From Adiantum capillus-veneris (Eukaryota; Streptophyta; Polypodiopsida; Polypodiales; Pteridaceae): 64,000 bases of DNA. The notes under the pieces are model-generated. The model was not told the origin of the DNA, ran no database searches, and was given only the letters and a program-made list of their open reading frames with translations. The position numbers were made by a program, and so were the translations under genes. Positions 33,853 to 47,105 of the stretch are shown here, in pieces (the stretch's first letter is position 1; each line of letters opens with the position of its first letter). The stretch covers positions 105,792,087-105,856,086 of the forward strand of contig CM043966.1 in the NCBI GenBank assembly GCA_014529385.2. The letters run 5' to 3'.

Positions 33853-35436
33853 ATGAAGAATCTCAGCCTAAACATGCTAGGTCAAGTGGGAAACAATCGA
33901 GGTCGAGGGAGGTTTGCAAATCAGCCAGGAGGTGAAGAAATACCCAAGAATGGTGTTGGACAAAGCAATGGTAGGTTTTGGAGGCAGACACCCACATGTT
34001 ATAATTGTGGAGAGTTGGTACACATCAGCCCGCAATGTGATAAGCCACCAAAGATGGGGGGGGGGGACATGTATCCATTGCCAAGACAGCTGCTAACTAG
34101 GTCAAATGATTATGGCAACGAAATTAAGGGAGAGGAAGGAGCCAATGGATTAACCCAAGAGGAAAAGGGAAAAACAAAAGTGTTAAGTGTAGTCACCTTG
34201 GAGAAGGCATCAAAGCTAGAGGATATATTAGTGATGCCTATTGGGAAGAGGACCACAGAGGACAAGGAAGGAAGAAGTGCCCCAGGTCCTAGTAAGAAGA
34301 AGGGAAAGAGTCATGAAGGTGAGGATGTCAAGGCCAAGAGGAAAAGGAGGGCTCCTCGCAAGTTTCATGTTTTAGATTTTCCACTAGGGGATGGGCAATT
34401 AAGCTATGACTTGAAGGAGGATCTGACAAGTAGGAAGGCAGATGTTACTTTTGGGAAGCTTATAGAGATGGTGCCTAAGCTAAAGAGACAATGGAAGAGG
34501 ATGGTTAACCCAATGGAGAGAGAGCCAAAGAGAGGTTCAGTGAAGGTGTTGGCAATGGATGAGATACCAGACATTTTCCCTATAGTAGATGTGTGGCATA
34601 AAAGAAAAAACCTGGGACAAGGTTATGTGGATGGTGGAGCCCAAATATGTGTGATAACACACTCATGCGTTGAGAAGATGGGTCTCATAGAGACTGGGGT
34701 GTCACGTTTAAGGATCAGATTGGCAAACCATCAGAAAGTAAAATGTTTGGGTGTTGGAAAGAGCTTAGAAGTGGAGGCGTATGATGCAAAGGTGGTGGTT
34801 GATTTTCATGTGATGCCAGCGGGGTTGGGAGCATATCCTATTATACTAGGCAGACCATGGTTACGTGCAGTGGGAGTTGTTCAAGATTGGAGACGTGGTA
34901 CGATTAGCCTCTATGGAAAGACAGGTGCCAAGAAGCTATATAATATGGACACAAGGAAACGATTGGAGGAGATTTATGAAGATGAAGACGAGTCTAGTGA
35001 TAAAGACTATTTCATAGTGTCTGATGAGGACCGTGATAGTACTACCAGCAGTGATGAGGATGTTGATGTTGCATTTGTTTTGATGGATAAAGAAACCCAG
35101 GAGTCTGGTTTAGTTGCATTTGCGAATGAGGTTGAAGATGAAAGTGAAGGTCCTTATGAAGTGATTCAAGAGCTGATGCAAATCAAGGTTGAATTGTCAA
35201 AGAAGCAAGAATTGATGACACAAATGATCAGTGGAGATATTTCAGCTATGGAGAAGGAGATTTATTTGCACATGCAAGTCTATGCCAAAGTACTTGATGG
35301 TTTTCTTGATGTAAGGTTGATATATGGCATCTCTACAAGTTTTCTTTGGGAACCAAGTGGAGGCTTGATTAAATTTTTGAGGCAGGGAATGCAAAGTGTT
35401 TTTGTGTGGGATCCAGGTGGAATGAGCATTTACTAG
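33853..35436 (+). pseudogene. Element D Gag C-terminus, zinc knuckle and retropepsin-like domain
   Basis: 527 open codons in phase with late Gag. The knuckle 'CYNCGELVHISPQC' is a perfect CX2CX4HX4C at about residues 49-62. A Lys/Arg-rich linker follows, then a protease-like domain: 'GYVDGGAQICVIT' holds the active-site Asp as D-G-G rather than D-S/T-G, and 'YPIILGRPWLRAVGVVQDW' is its conserved second half. The final ~150 residues are acidic then helical ('DEDESSDKDYF', 'VIQELMQIKVELSKK') and match no pol domain. It ends at TAG 35434-35436, 53 bases before the 3' LTR. Open but lacking its Gag N-terminus in frame. Confidence 0.8.
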
Positions 35437-35489
35437 TGTTGTTGCTGCTGAGCATGAATGCTCTAGCAGGCTAGGGGATGGGAAAATTA

Positions 35490-36632
35490 TTTCAGGAGTT
35501 TTTTGGAGCAAGGGATTGCGCATATGTACATACCCATGCATGGTGCATCAAAAAAAGAATTGCCCATTTTCCAGAGCCAGGTGGTTACATGGGATGGGGC
35601 CCACATGTGTACAGGTAGGACAACATGTACATAGTGCATCGATTTTCATTGTTACCAGTACTAGTGTGTTTCTATATAATAATGAGGAGTTGGTAGTGCA
35701 TGAAACTTCTCGAGGAAGCTATCTGCAAGCCGACGACATGAGGTGAGCAGGTACGTCAGATGGCATCCAGTGGCGTCAAGAGGTCGAATGGGGTCAAGAC
35801 TTGCACATGGATAAGTACAGACACAATGTGGGTGTTTTCTTGTGATAATTATGCAAAAAGTTCATCATGAGGAACATGTTTTGGGGCCACTTCACCTGGT
35901 TGCGGGATGCATTATTGGAAAATGCTGAGGGGGGCCAGGTGTGCGGACGGATGTAAAAAGGTGACAATTATGCACTGCGAGGTCAGTTTTTGGCCTGTTA
36001 GGGGTCCGTTTGAAGTCAACTAAAAGGCCAAGGGTGCCCAAGTAATAAAGCTAAGTGTGGGAACTGAAAAAATAGAGAGAAGACCAGAAAAATAGTGGAG
36101 AGAAGAGGAGGAACAACCGCAACTGTGTTTTTGCTCATTTTGGAGCCTGTTTTGGCCGTAAACTGCTCATCCGAGGTCGGATTTGAGCACTTTGACATTG
36201 TAGACTGGGGTTTTGGGCCGTTCCAGACGCGATGGCGCTGTACATTTTTCCAAATTCGTCACTGTTTTTCTGCTGTTTTGGCTGTGTAAGTTTCTCCTAT
36301 GAGCGAAGCTTCTACTCCAATTTGTGATTGTATTTGGCTTATTTTACCCATATTGTGTGAGATATTTGTCCCCTTGGTGTTGGCCCAAGATCATTTGTAT
36401 CTAAACATCATAAGTTCTCCTCTTTTGAGCTGAGTTTTTTGGGTGTGTGTCTGTGTGTGTGTGGAGTGGGTAAATGAGTAGTCTCTCTCCTCTCACTCCA
36501 TCGGTGTGTTCCCTGTCTCGGCCAGGTGGGTTGTGTACGCCGAGTGGTGCCCCATAGTGTGTGTGTATAATATCCCAAGAGTGTGTGTCTGGTCATTATA
36601 GAGGCGTTCTGTGTGTTTCCATCCCGCTCACA
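35490..36632 (+). repeat. 3' LTR of element D
   Basis: 1143 bp, preceded by a purine-rich AGGGGATGGGAAAA (35473-35486). TCTATATAATAATG at about 35672 is a good TATA box. It has the ancestral orientation of the 75-bp segment at 36182-36257. Several percent divergence from the 5' LTR. Confidence 0.9.
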
Positions 36633-36658
36633 ACGTTATTCAAAAAACACTATTTTGG

Positions 36659-38353
<1,695 letters not shown>

Positions 38354-38770
38354 TTGTTATCAAAGCACAAGGTTTCTCTTTTCTTGCTCAAGAAGGGAGG
38401 TCCTAAAGCTAGCTATAAATGGTTGGTACTATTAATTGCATGTGAGTAAGTAGAATAGGGATTTTTCAACCTTGCAGTGTGCCTGCCTTTGTGCAGTTAA
38501 CCGGGCATCACCGTCGAGAGCTATGGTCTTAATAGTAGAGTCCTATGGGGCTTGCCTACGGCTTAAGCACTATTGAGCTCTTAGAAGCTGGACAGGAGCC
38601 GGTGTTGTTTTGGTGTTGAACGACCCTCTCTTCTATTCCTTGCAATTAATGGTATTCGAGCCACGGGTAGAGTAGCTTGAGTGCTTTTTATAAAGGGGTA
38701 AAGAGGAGTAGCAGCTAGGGCTTGAAGTGCCAAGGTACACCTAAAAAGTTTACACCTAAAAGTTGTTAGA

Positions 38771-40518
38771 ATGGCTGACAATAGTAAAGAGAGTGAAATT
38801 AATGTTGATAACTTTGATTTTGCTAATGAGCAAGCTACTAATGATGCCCCGATGCTTGTTAACTATCTTGTTTCTAGGCTTCAACAAGCTATGGGCAATT
38901 CATCCCTCCAAAGTGAAGTGCAACGACAGCTCGTGCTCATGGGATTCTTCAAGCTCCCCACTATGATGAGAGAACACTAGGAAGCCTCCTTGTGAGACTT
39001 CCAAAAGAGGCCTCTCTCCGATTCGGGAAGAAGAAGAGGATCCCTATGAAGGGCTCAAAACATTGCTCCTTGATGACGCATCTCCTTCTCAAAGGAGAAT
39101 TCAAGAGCCTCCATCGAAGGAATGAGAAAGAAGTGAGTCTCCCGCCACCTTGGTGGAGATGGCTCCACAAAGATGGCCGGCTAAATGCTCTCCATCACCT
39201 CCAAAACGGAGAAGACCATTGCATACTTCTCCACACCATACTTCAAAGAGGGATGACAAAAAGCAAGAGAAGAAAAAGGAGAGAAAGAGGACACCCTCTT
39301 CTCCATCTTCTTCATCCTCTCCTCTTTCTCTTATGAAATTGATGGTCAAGACAACGAAGATCAAGGCAAGAAAAAGGCGAGAAATAAGTCACCCTCTTCT
39401 CCATCTTCCTCAAATTCTTCATCGATCTTCTGAAGAAAGTGATGGTGCAACCTTTGAACCATCAAAAAGAAGAGGCCATAAGAAATCCTATACCACGTGG
39501 AAGAGGTTCTCCAAGCTCAAGAAGTTCAAAGAGGGAGGGAAGAGCATCTCTTTCCTTACCTATGATGGCACCTTTGGTGCTACTGAAAAATTCTTGGCCT
39601 TTATCCAACAATTCGATGCGGCGTTCTGAGATGAGGGCTTCACGGAGTCCTCTAAGCTACACCATGTAGCTATGCACTTTTAAAAGTCCACCAGACAATG
39701 GTGGTCTAGTCTACGGGCCAATGGTGAAGCTCCACAAACATGGAAAGATTTAAGAGATTCCATTATGAAGCAGTTTTTGGCCACCGATGCCAAAGACAAA
39801 GTACTCACTAAATGGCGAAGCTTGAAGCTCTCTCCCTATGAATCCATCCACAAATATGTGGAAAAGTTTTGGGAACTACAACTCAAAGCCACTGTCTTGA
39901 AAAAGTTGGATTTTGGAGAGCAAAAGCAACAATTTTGTGCAGGCTTAACCGAAGAAATGGCGGAGTATGTCAACTCCCAAAGGCCACGCACCATATTGGT
40001 GGTAATACATCATACTATGGTGGCCTCTTGAATCAATTTCCAAACAGGGGCTAAGAGGAATTCTAAGCCCTTTGAAAACAAGGGTTCCAATGAGCCTAAG
40101 GGGAAGGGAACTGTCCAAAAGTCTCCTAAGGGCAATTCCAACAAAACTAAAGAGAAGGGAGTTTATAAAGGCAAAAATAAACTCTCTCTGAAGAGCTTGA
40201 GCATTATCGCAAGGATAACTGGTGTTTCAAGTGCGGCGAACAAGGGCATGCGTACCGCGCTTGTCCCCAAAAGAACAACCGTCATGATCCTCCTAGAGCT
40301 ACCTTGGTCAAAATCCAAGAGGAGGAAACTCACCACAAAGGATCTCCTCTATGCCATGCTTGGGGAAAGGTAAGAGAAATGATGCTTTTATTCTCTTTGA
40401 CCCGGTTCTCCTCATAATTTTATATCTATAGAGTTGGCCACCAAGCTAGGCATACAAACCTATGATGGGAGATGTCCTACCTGCCGCAGGCGGTGCTTTC
40501 AAGGGGCAAGAAAATTCA
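38771..40518 (+). pseudogene. Element E gag and start of protease (broken, cut by element F)
   Basis: Begins 'MADNSKESEINVDNFDFA' at 38771. Ser/Arg-rich linkers follow (39150-39450), then the capsid part 'SFLTYDGTFGATEKFLAF' and 'YVEKFWELQLKATVLKKLDF' (39765-40031). The zinc knuckle reads 'CFKCGEQGHAYRAC' around 40225-40265 in the frame beside the open one. The protease active site reads D-P-G-S-P-H-N-F around 40398-40422 only after allowing a one-base deletion. Multiple stops and shifts. Interrupted at 40518 by element F and resumes at 46160. Confidence 0.8.
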
Positions 40519-40602
40519 TGCTAGGAAATAAGACGTAGCTAAATAGATAGTTGAGTAGATTACTTAATGGAGAGAGACAGATTTATATACACGAGATTAT
40601 AG

Positions 40603-40679
<77 letters not shown>

Positions 40680-41356
40680 CACGATATACGTGGTTCACCC
40701 AATGTGGGCTACGTCCACGGGAAAGCAGCCACTCAATGGCTTTAGTACTTCAAAACAAGAAGTAGTTTACAAAGGGATTATACCCTTAATGGAGCTCCCG
40801 CATTGCTTCACTCTCACCACCTCACACTCACCTTGTTGAATCAACTTCACACACTATGAAATATGTGTAGAAATGGCCTCCTTTTATAGGCCAAAAGGGC
40901 TGCCCTCTCTTATGAGAGACAGCCATGTGTAGCCGCCCTTGTGCGAATAAGTCCAAATCGGACCCTCCAATCCGCCCATGTGTGGCCGCCCTTGAGAAGA
41001 CAAGTCCGCCATTGACTTCCGGCCACTGGCCACCGGCCATTGACTTCCGACCACCACCCACCGGCCATTGACTTTCGACCACTGGCCAACCGACCGGTTG
41101 TTTTACGACCACTTTCCGGCCGTCGTCCGACCATACTATTCCGACGAAAAAGAATATTCTGGCGAAAAAAAAAGGTCTCGGGGGCCTCCGCCCCCGAGGC
41201 CTTTAAAGTTGCCCCTGATTCTTGTCCATGAAAATTTTGGTTTCCGGTGAGTGATTTTCCTTCACGCACGATGGCTTCTCCTCATAATGGGGGCCTTACA
41301 AATGTGCGCTTTTACCACAGAAAATTACAATGGTAAATTAGGCTCCATACTTAACA
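40519..41356 (-). repeat. 3' LTR of element F
   Basis: 838 bp. It contains (GA)n at 40606-40675 and, on the minus strand, CCTATAAAAGGAGG (plus 40883-40896), a strong TATA box. Repeated GGCCACCGGCCA-like sequence lies around 41020-41100. Confidence 0.94.
40606..40675. repeat. (GA)n microsatellite in element F 3' LTR
   Basis: About 35 units. Partner arrays at 45460-45528 and, in the solo LTR, 63146-63165. Confidence 0.97.
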
Positions 41357-41416
41357 ATCTCCCACTTGGAGACTGATCTCCAAACCAAACCTGTGACTGC
41401 TTTCCATTCTGGCTTC

Positions 41417-42910
41417 TTATCCTTGAATGCCGATTGAAGATGAGCAAAAGCTCAACTTCTCCTTGTTGACCACCTTTGTAAACATGTCTGCAGGATTTTC
41501 ACTTGTATGCACCTTTCCTAGCTTTAGTTGTCCCTCTTCCAAAAGAGTGCGTATGAAGTGATATCTCACCTCAATGTGCTTTGTCCTTGAATGAAAGGCT
41601 GAGTTCTTCGCAAGATAGATAGCGCTTTGGCTATCACTGTACAAGACACAATTGTCTTGTTTGAATCCAAGCTCTTCTAAGAATCTGTGAAGCCACAGAA
41701 TTTCTTTGCTTGCCTCCGTCATTTCTACATACTCTGCTTCCGTGGTAGAAAGTGAAACCACTTTCTACAGCTTTGAAGCCCAGCTTACTGCTGTGCCTCC
41801 AACCGTGAACACATAGCCAGTAGTGCTCCTTCGAGTATCTTTGTCACCTGCCATATCCGCATCAGCATACCCTTCTAGAAAAATATCAGTTCCTCCAAAA
41901 TACAAAGCATTTGTTGTTGTCTCTTTTAGATACCTAAGTATCCACTTCACAGCTTGCCAATGCTCTTTACCTGGGTTGTCCATGAACCTACTCACAACTC
42001 CCACTACATGTGCAATGTCTGGCCTTGTCCAGACCATAGCATACATTAGAGAACCTACCGTTGTAGCATATGGAACTTTAGACATATAGGCTATCTCCTC
42101 TTGTGTCTTTGGACACATATCCTTCGTTAGTTTAAAATGACCAGCCAAAGGTGTAGAAACTGGTTTTGCATTTTGCATTGCAAACCTTTCTAGTACCTTC
42201 TTGATGTAATCTTCTTGAGATAGCTTTATTGTCTTCTTCGTCTTGTCCCTTGATATTTTCATACCAAGTATCCTCTTTGCAGCACCTAAATCTTTCATTG
42301 AAAAAGATTTGAACAACTCCTCTTTTAGGTCTTTGATGTCCTGCATGTTAGCACTTGCAATCAACATGTCATCAACATACAACATTAGGATGATGAATTT
42401 CCCATCTCCCAAATTCTTCGTGTAGACGCAGTGATCCGAGTTGCATCTTGTGAATCCATGATCCAACATCCATCGACCAAACTTCAAGTACCATTGTCTT
42501 GATGCTTGCTTTAAACCATACAAGCTCTTCTTTAATCTGCAAACCATTTTCTCCTTACCTTTTACTTCATACCCCTTTGGTTGAAGCATGTAGATTTCCT
42601 CCTCTAAGTCACTGTGAGGGAATGCCGTATTTACATCCATTTGCTCGAGATTTAGATCATGAGCAGCCACAAGGCTTAAGACAAGCCTAATTGAGTTCAT
42701 TTTTATAACAGGAGAAAATATTTCATTGAAGTCAATACCTTTCTTTTGAGAAAAACCTTTTACCACAAGCCTAGACTTGTACCTTTTCTTCCCACCTTCT
42801 TCTTCGTTTAGCTTGTACACCCATTTGTTTTGAAGTGCCCGCTTATCTTTAGGCAACTCAACCAACTCCCATGTTTGGTTGCGATGTAGTGAGTCCATCT
42901 CCACTTGCAT
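41417..42910 (-). pseudogene. Element F reverse transcriptase and RNase H
   Basis: RT (41765-42910) starts at 'MQVEMDSLHRNQTWELV' and holds 'RLVVKGFSQKKGIDF', 'VNTAFPHSDLEEEIYM' and the intact catalytic 'LYVDDMLIA'. RNase H (41417-41761) holds 'SLSTTEAEYVEM' and 'LYSDSQSAIYLAKN'. A single TAG at 41762-41764 in 'ASKL*KVVSLS' separates them, where CAG is expected, a C-to-T change. Otherwise this half of the polyprotein is open. Confidence 0.9.
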
Positions 42911-42934
42911 GCTCTTCGTCCATTCTTCTTTGGA

Positions 42935-44695
42935 TTAATGTTGCATAGCTTCTTCATATGATTCCGGCTCTCCAGAATCTGAGATCAAGAGATGGTTGAA
43001 GGAAGGAACAAACCTTTCTGGAGGTCTACTTGCTCTTGTAGATCTTCGGGGAAAAGGTTGAGGCTCCTCATTTGGTTGACGTTGTTGCACATTGTCACCG
43101 TTTGCAGTCCTTGAGTCTTCACCGTCCTCAAGCTCCATGTACTCATCACCTATTTCTTTTGTTTTTTTTCTTTCCAAGTAATCTTTGTACATATTTTGTT
43201 CGTTAAAAATTACATCCCTACTCCTTAAGATTTTACCATCTTCAGGATTCCATAGGCGATACCCAAAGTCTTCTTCTCCATAGCCAATGAAGAAACACTT
43301 TTTGGACTTTGCATCTAACTTTGATCTTAGGCTTCTATCTATGTGCATGAAAGCCTCACACCCAAAAACTTTGAGAAATGCATAATTCACTGGTTTACCT
43401 GTCCATGCCTCTTCTGGAACTCCCCCATCCAATGCCGTTGAGGGTGACCGATTGATTAAGTACACAGACGTACTTACAACTTCCACCCAAAGCTCAAGCG
43501 GTAGGCCTGCATGTAGCCGCATGCTTCCTGCTCGTTCCATGATTGTCCTGTTCATCCTTTCCGAAATCCCATTTTGTTGAAGTGTCCTTGGGGTTGTCCT
43601 TTGCCTCCGAATGCCATTGCTAGCACAAAAGCTTTCAAAAGATTGGCTGCAATATTCGCCTCCATTATCGGATCTGCGGCATTTAACCTTGGTAACTGCT
43701 TCATTCTCCACAAAGGCTTTCCACCTTTGAAATATGGAAAATACATCGGATTTATTCTTCATGACATAAACCCATGTTTTTCTAGTCGCATTGTCTATGA
43801 ATGTTACATAGTACAATGAGCCACCAAGTGATGGTGTACTTGCAGGACCCCAAACATCAGAATGAACCAACTCAAGTTTTTTATTTTTTCTTTCATTTCC
43901 TGATTTTTGAAATTTTACCCTCTTTTGTTTACCATAAACCCAATCTTCATAGAACTCTAAGTCCACTTCTTTCAGACCTAGTAGAAGCTTCTTTGTTTGA
44001 AGGATTTGCATTCCTTTGGCACTCATATGCCCAAGTTGGTAGTGCCACACCGCACTGTCAACTTCTGTAGTTGCTGCACAAGTTGAAGGTTGCGTGCTAA
44101 CAGTACACAAGGAATGTGTACCGACTTTTTCACCCTTGGCAACCACCAAAGATCCCTTTGAGATCTTCCACCGTTTGTTTCTGAATGCAATGTTGTGACC
44201 TTCATCGTCCAATTGTCCTGTAGAGATCAAATTTTTGCAAAGAGAAGGAACATGCCTAACATCTTTAAGATTCCATTCATTTCCGTTAGCAGTTTTGACA
44301 GAAACTATACCTTTGCCGACAATCTCACAAGCTTCATCATCTCCCAAGTATACATACCCAAAATTACCTTTGGTGTAGTCTTGGAAATGTTGCTTGTGTG
44401 GTGTCGCATGGAATGAAGCCCCAGAATCTACTATCCAGGAATTAGACACATTGTCTAATGAGAGAATTAGAGCATCTTGCTCTACTTTACCTGCCACATT
44501 GGCCTCCGATGTTGGCTTGTTGTCTTGAGACTCTGTCTCCTTCTTCTTCTTGGACCAGCAATCCTTCTTGACGTGGCCCTTCTTGCCGTAGTTCCAACAT
44601 TCAAGAACTGACTTTGTGTGTGACTTGCTCCGCCTTGAGCGATCACGACCCTTTTGGTTTTTGAACCTCTCCTTAGGCCTTCCTCTTGTTTCCAC
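42935..44695 (-). pseudogene. Element F zinc knuckle, protease and integrase
   Basis: 586 open codons. The knuckle 'CWNYGKKGHVKKDC' has Tyr for its second Cys. Protease active site 'WIVDSGASFHAT' is intact. The integrase zinc-binding part has 'HYQLGHMS' but 'FYEDWVYGKQ' where the two Cys of CxxC should be, so both are lost. The catalytic core is present: 'LVHSDVWGP', 'RSDNGGEYCS' and 'QQNGISERMNRT'. A TAA just upstream of 42935 separates it from RT. Confidence 0.9.
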
Positions 44696-44899
44696 TGATA
44701 GTGCAACACTTGATGATTCTCTTGTGCTTCTCCTTCACATTTCCTCGCTTAGGAGAACACCCACAACATCATCAAACTTAAGAGTATTTGTGCCAGAGAT
44801 AGAATTACTTACAGCCATCACAAGGCTGTCCCAACTATCCGGTAGAGATGATAGTATAAGGAGAGCTCGCACTTCGTCATCGAAATTGATTTTCACTGA

Positions 44900-45307
44900 T
44901 CAAAGTTGACTTATGTTTGTGTTAAAGTCATTTAGGTGTTCTGCAACTGAACCATTCTCTGCCATCTTTAGATTGAACAAGCGCTTCATAAGAAATACCT
45001 TATTGGATGCCGATGGTTTCTCGTAGAAGTCGTCAAGTGACTTCATCAAGTCCTCCGTGGTCTTCATCTCTGAAACATTGAAGGCCACCGTTGACGCCAA
45101 ACTTAACCGGATTGTTCCCAGTGCCTTTCGATCAAGGACAATCCATGCTTCATCTGCCATTGTTGCGAGCTTCTTCGCAAGACTGCCTAGTGGCAAATAG
45201 AGGTCCTTCTGGTAGAGATAGTCTTCAATCTGCATCTTCCAATGTTGGTAGTTTTTTCCGTTGAACTTCTCAATCTTGAGCTTCCCTTCCTCCGCCATAA
45301 CTCCCAC
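44900..45307 (-). pseudogene. Element F gag, N-terminal part
   Basis: Copia Gag: 'KIEKFNGKNYQHWKMQIEDYL' at the start, then 'LMKSLDDFYEKPSASNKVFLMKRLFNLKM'. It stops at a TGA at about 44898-44900. The same frame continues in 44710-44897 ('INFDDEVRALLILSSLPDSWDSLV') and meets another TGA near 44737. Confidence 0.88.
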
Positions 45308-45371
45308 TCAATTCAAGGAATCCTTTCCTTGAGATAATTTAGCTACAAGCAAACCTTGCTCTGATACCAGT

Positions 45372-45457
45372 TGTTAGGAAATAAGACGTAGCTAAATAGA
45401 TAGTTGAGTAGATTACTTAACGGAGAGAGACAGATTTATATACACGAGATTATAGAG

Positions 45458-45532
<75 letters not shown>

Positions 45533-46159
45533 CACGATATACGTGGTTCACCCAATGTCGGCTACGTCCACGAGAAAGCAGCCACTCAATGGCTTTAGTA
45601 CTTCAAAACAAGAAGTAGTTTACAGAGGGATTATACCCTTAATGGAGCTCTCGCCTTGCTTCCCTCTCACCACCTCACACTCACCTTGTTGCATCAACTG
45701 CACACACTATGAAATGTGTGTAGAAATGGCCTCCTTTTATAGGCCAAAAGGGCTGCCCTCTCTTATGAGAGACAGCCATGTGTAGCCGCCCTTGTGCGAA
45801 TAAGTCCAAATCGGACCCTCCAATCTGCCCATATGTGGCCACACTTGAGAAGACAAGTCCGCTTTTGAATTCGGCCACCGGCCACCGGCCAACCGACCGG
45901 CTGTTTTCTGACCACTTTCCGGCCATTGTCCGGCCATAATATTCCGACGAAAAAGAATATTCCGGCCAAAAAAAAAGGTCTCGGGGGCCTCCGCCCCCGA
46001 GGCCTTTAAAGGTTCCCCTGATTCTTGTCCGTGAAAATTTTGGTTTCCCATGAGTGATTTTCCTTCACGCACGATAGCTTCTCCTCATAATGGGGGCCTT
46101 ACAAATGTGCGCTTTTACCACAGAAAATTACAATGGTAAATTAGGCTCCATACTTAACA
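45372..46159 (-). repeat. 5' LTR of element F
   Basis: 788 bp. TATA box at plus 45733-45746 (CCTATAAAAGGAGG on minus) and a (GA)n array of about 34 units at 45460-45528. In transcript direction the array (as CT) lies about 200-270 bases after the TATA box, inside the transcribed part. Confidence 0.94.
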
Positions 46160-46466
46160 ATTCAGTCACTCCCGTAATCGAGAAATTGAGGCTCCATGTC
46201 GAAAGCTATGTGGACAAAGAGGACTTCTTTATCTCTCCTCTCAAGCATGAGCATGTAATCCTAGGGGCACCATGGTTTGATCGCATGGCTGCCAATGTTA
46301 AATTCCCTGAAAGGAGAATCTCCTTTAAGTTCAGGGAAAAAGATATGTATATAGATGCTAAGGAAATGGGTAACACTATACCCATTGTACATACACATGC
46401 CTTCAACAAGTCAATAAAGAGCTCTATTTCCGTAGCTACTATACAAGCTAATATACAAGAGATGTA
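46160..46466 (+). pseudogene. Element E protease, second half
   Basis: Resumes after element F: 'IEKLRLHVESYVDKEDFF', 'ILGAPWFDRMAANVKFPERR'. It matches 5650-5830 of element A and ends near the left edge of element G. Confidence 0.85.
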
Positions 46467-46479
46467 GAGAAGTGATGTA

Positions 46480-46731
46480 CTACCCTACACCTAACTGCTT
46501 GCGAAAATGCGCAAAGCTCTCTGAGGGAAGTCCTTTTGTAAGTAGATCAGCAGGATTTTTTGTGGTGTGAACTTTGACAAGCTGAATTTTCTTATCCTCG
46601 AGCATTTCCCTGATGAAATGATACTTCACATGCACATGCTTTGTCTTTGAGTGATAAACTGGATTGCGAGCCAATTGTAAAGCACTCTGACTATCACAAT
46701 ATAACACAGGCATCTCTTCTTTGATTCCCAA
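46480..46731 (-). pseudogene. Element G RNase H C-terminus
   Basis: 'LYCDSQSALQLARNPVYHSKTKHVHVKYHF' (over several residues, quoted in part: 'CDSQSALQLARNP') and 'HTTKNPADLLTKGLP' are copia RNase H signatures. Decayed sequence up to 47105 links it to RT. Confidence 0.88.
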
Positions 46732-47105
46732 ATCTGTTACTAGTCGATTAAGCCAAATTGATTCTTTGCATGCCTCTGATGCTGCAACATATTCAGCCTC
46801 TGTAGGAGACTGAGTAACACAATATTATAATCTATAACGCCATGATACTGCTCCACCAGCCAATGTAAAGACATACCCTGAAGTAGACCTTCGGTTGTCT
46901 AAGTCACCTGCATAATCTGAGTCTGTAAAACCCTTTACACTTAGCTCCTAACTCCCATAGCATATATGCATACTCTTTGTAGCTTTCAAGTATCTCAATA
47001 TTCCTTTCACTGCCTCTCAATGTTTCTTGCCTGGGTTTGACATGTATCGACTTACTACTCCCACTGCAAATGCAATGTTTGGGCGAGTAGCAATCATTGC
47101 ATACA

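Larger units (their letters stand above)
30906..36632 (+). mobile_element. Element D: LTR retrotransposon encoding only Gag and protease
   Basis: Complete element of 5.7 kb. The 5' LTR is 30906-32050 and the 3' LTR 35490-36632; both end CCCGCTCACA. Target duplication ACGT (30902-30905 and 36633-36636), or ACGTT if the first LTR T is counted. The internal 3.4 kb holds gag, a CCHC knuckle and a retropepsin-like domain in one orientation, then an acidic tail that runs to 50 bases before the 3' LTR. There is no RT, RNase H or integrase and no sign of a deletion scar. It fits the class described as gag-only terminal-repeat retrotransposons (TR-GAG), which would move using another element's enzymes. 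Frames are now broken. Confidence 0.9.
40519..46159 (-). mobile_element. Element F: complete Ty1/copia retrotransposon inside element E protease
   Basis: 5641 bp, reversed. LTRs 40519-41356 (3') and 45372-46159 (5'), ends TGTTA...TAACA. Exact target duplication ATTCA (40514-40518 and 46160-46164). Primer site TGGTATCAGAGC at 45358-45369 and a purine tract (minus strand of 41357-41372) are in place. Domain order gag, protease, integrase, RT, RNase H identifies copia. The long frames are interrupted by only a few stops, so it is the best-preserved element here. Confidence 0.96.

Noticed and set aside
40910-41269. Minus-strand frames of family F LTRs (also 45737-46072, 63372-63775)
   Set aside because: They are in LTR sequence with GGCCACCGGCC repeats. 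The three copies do not share a consistent frame.
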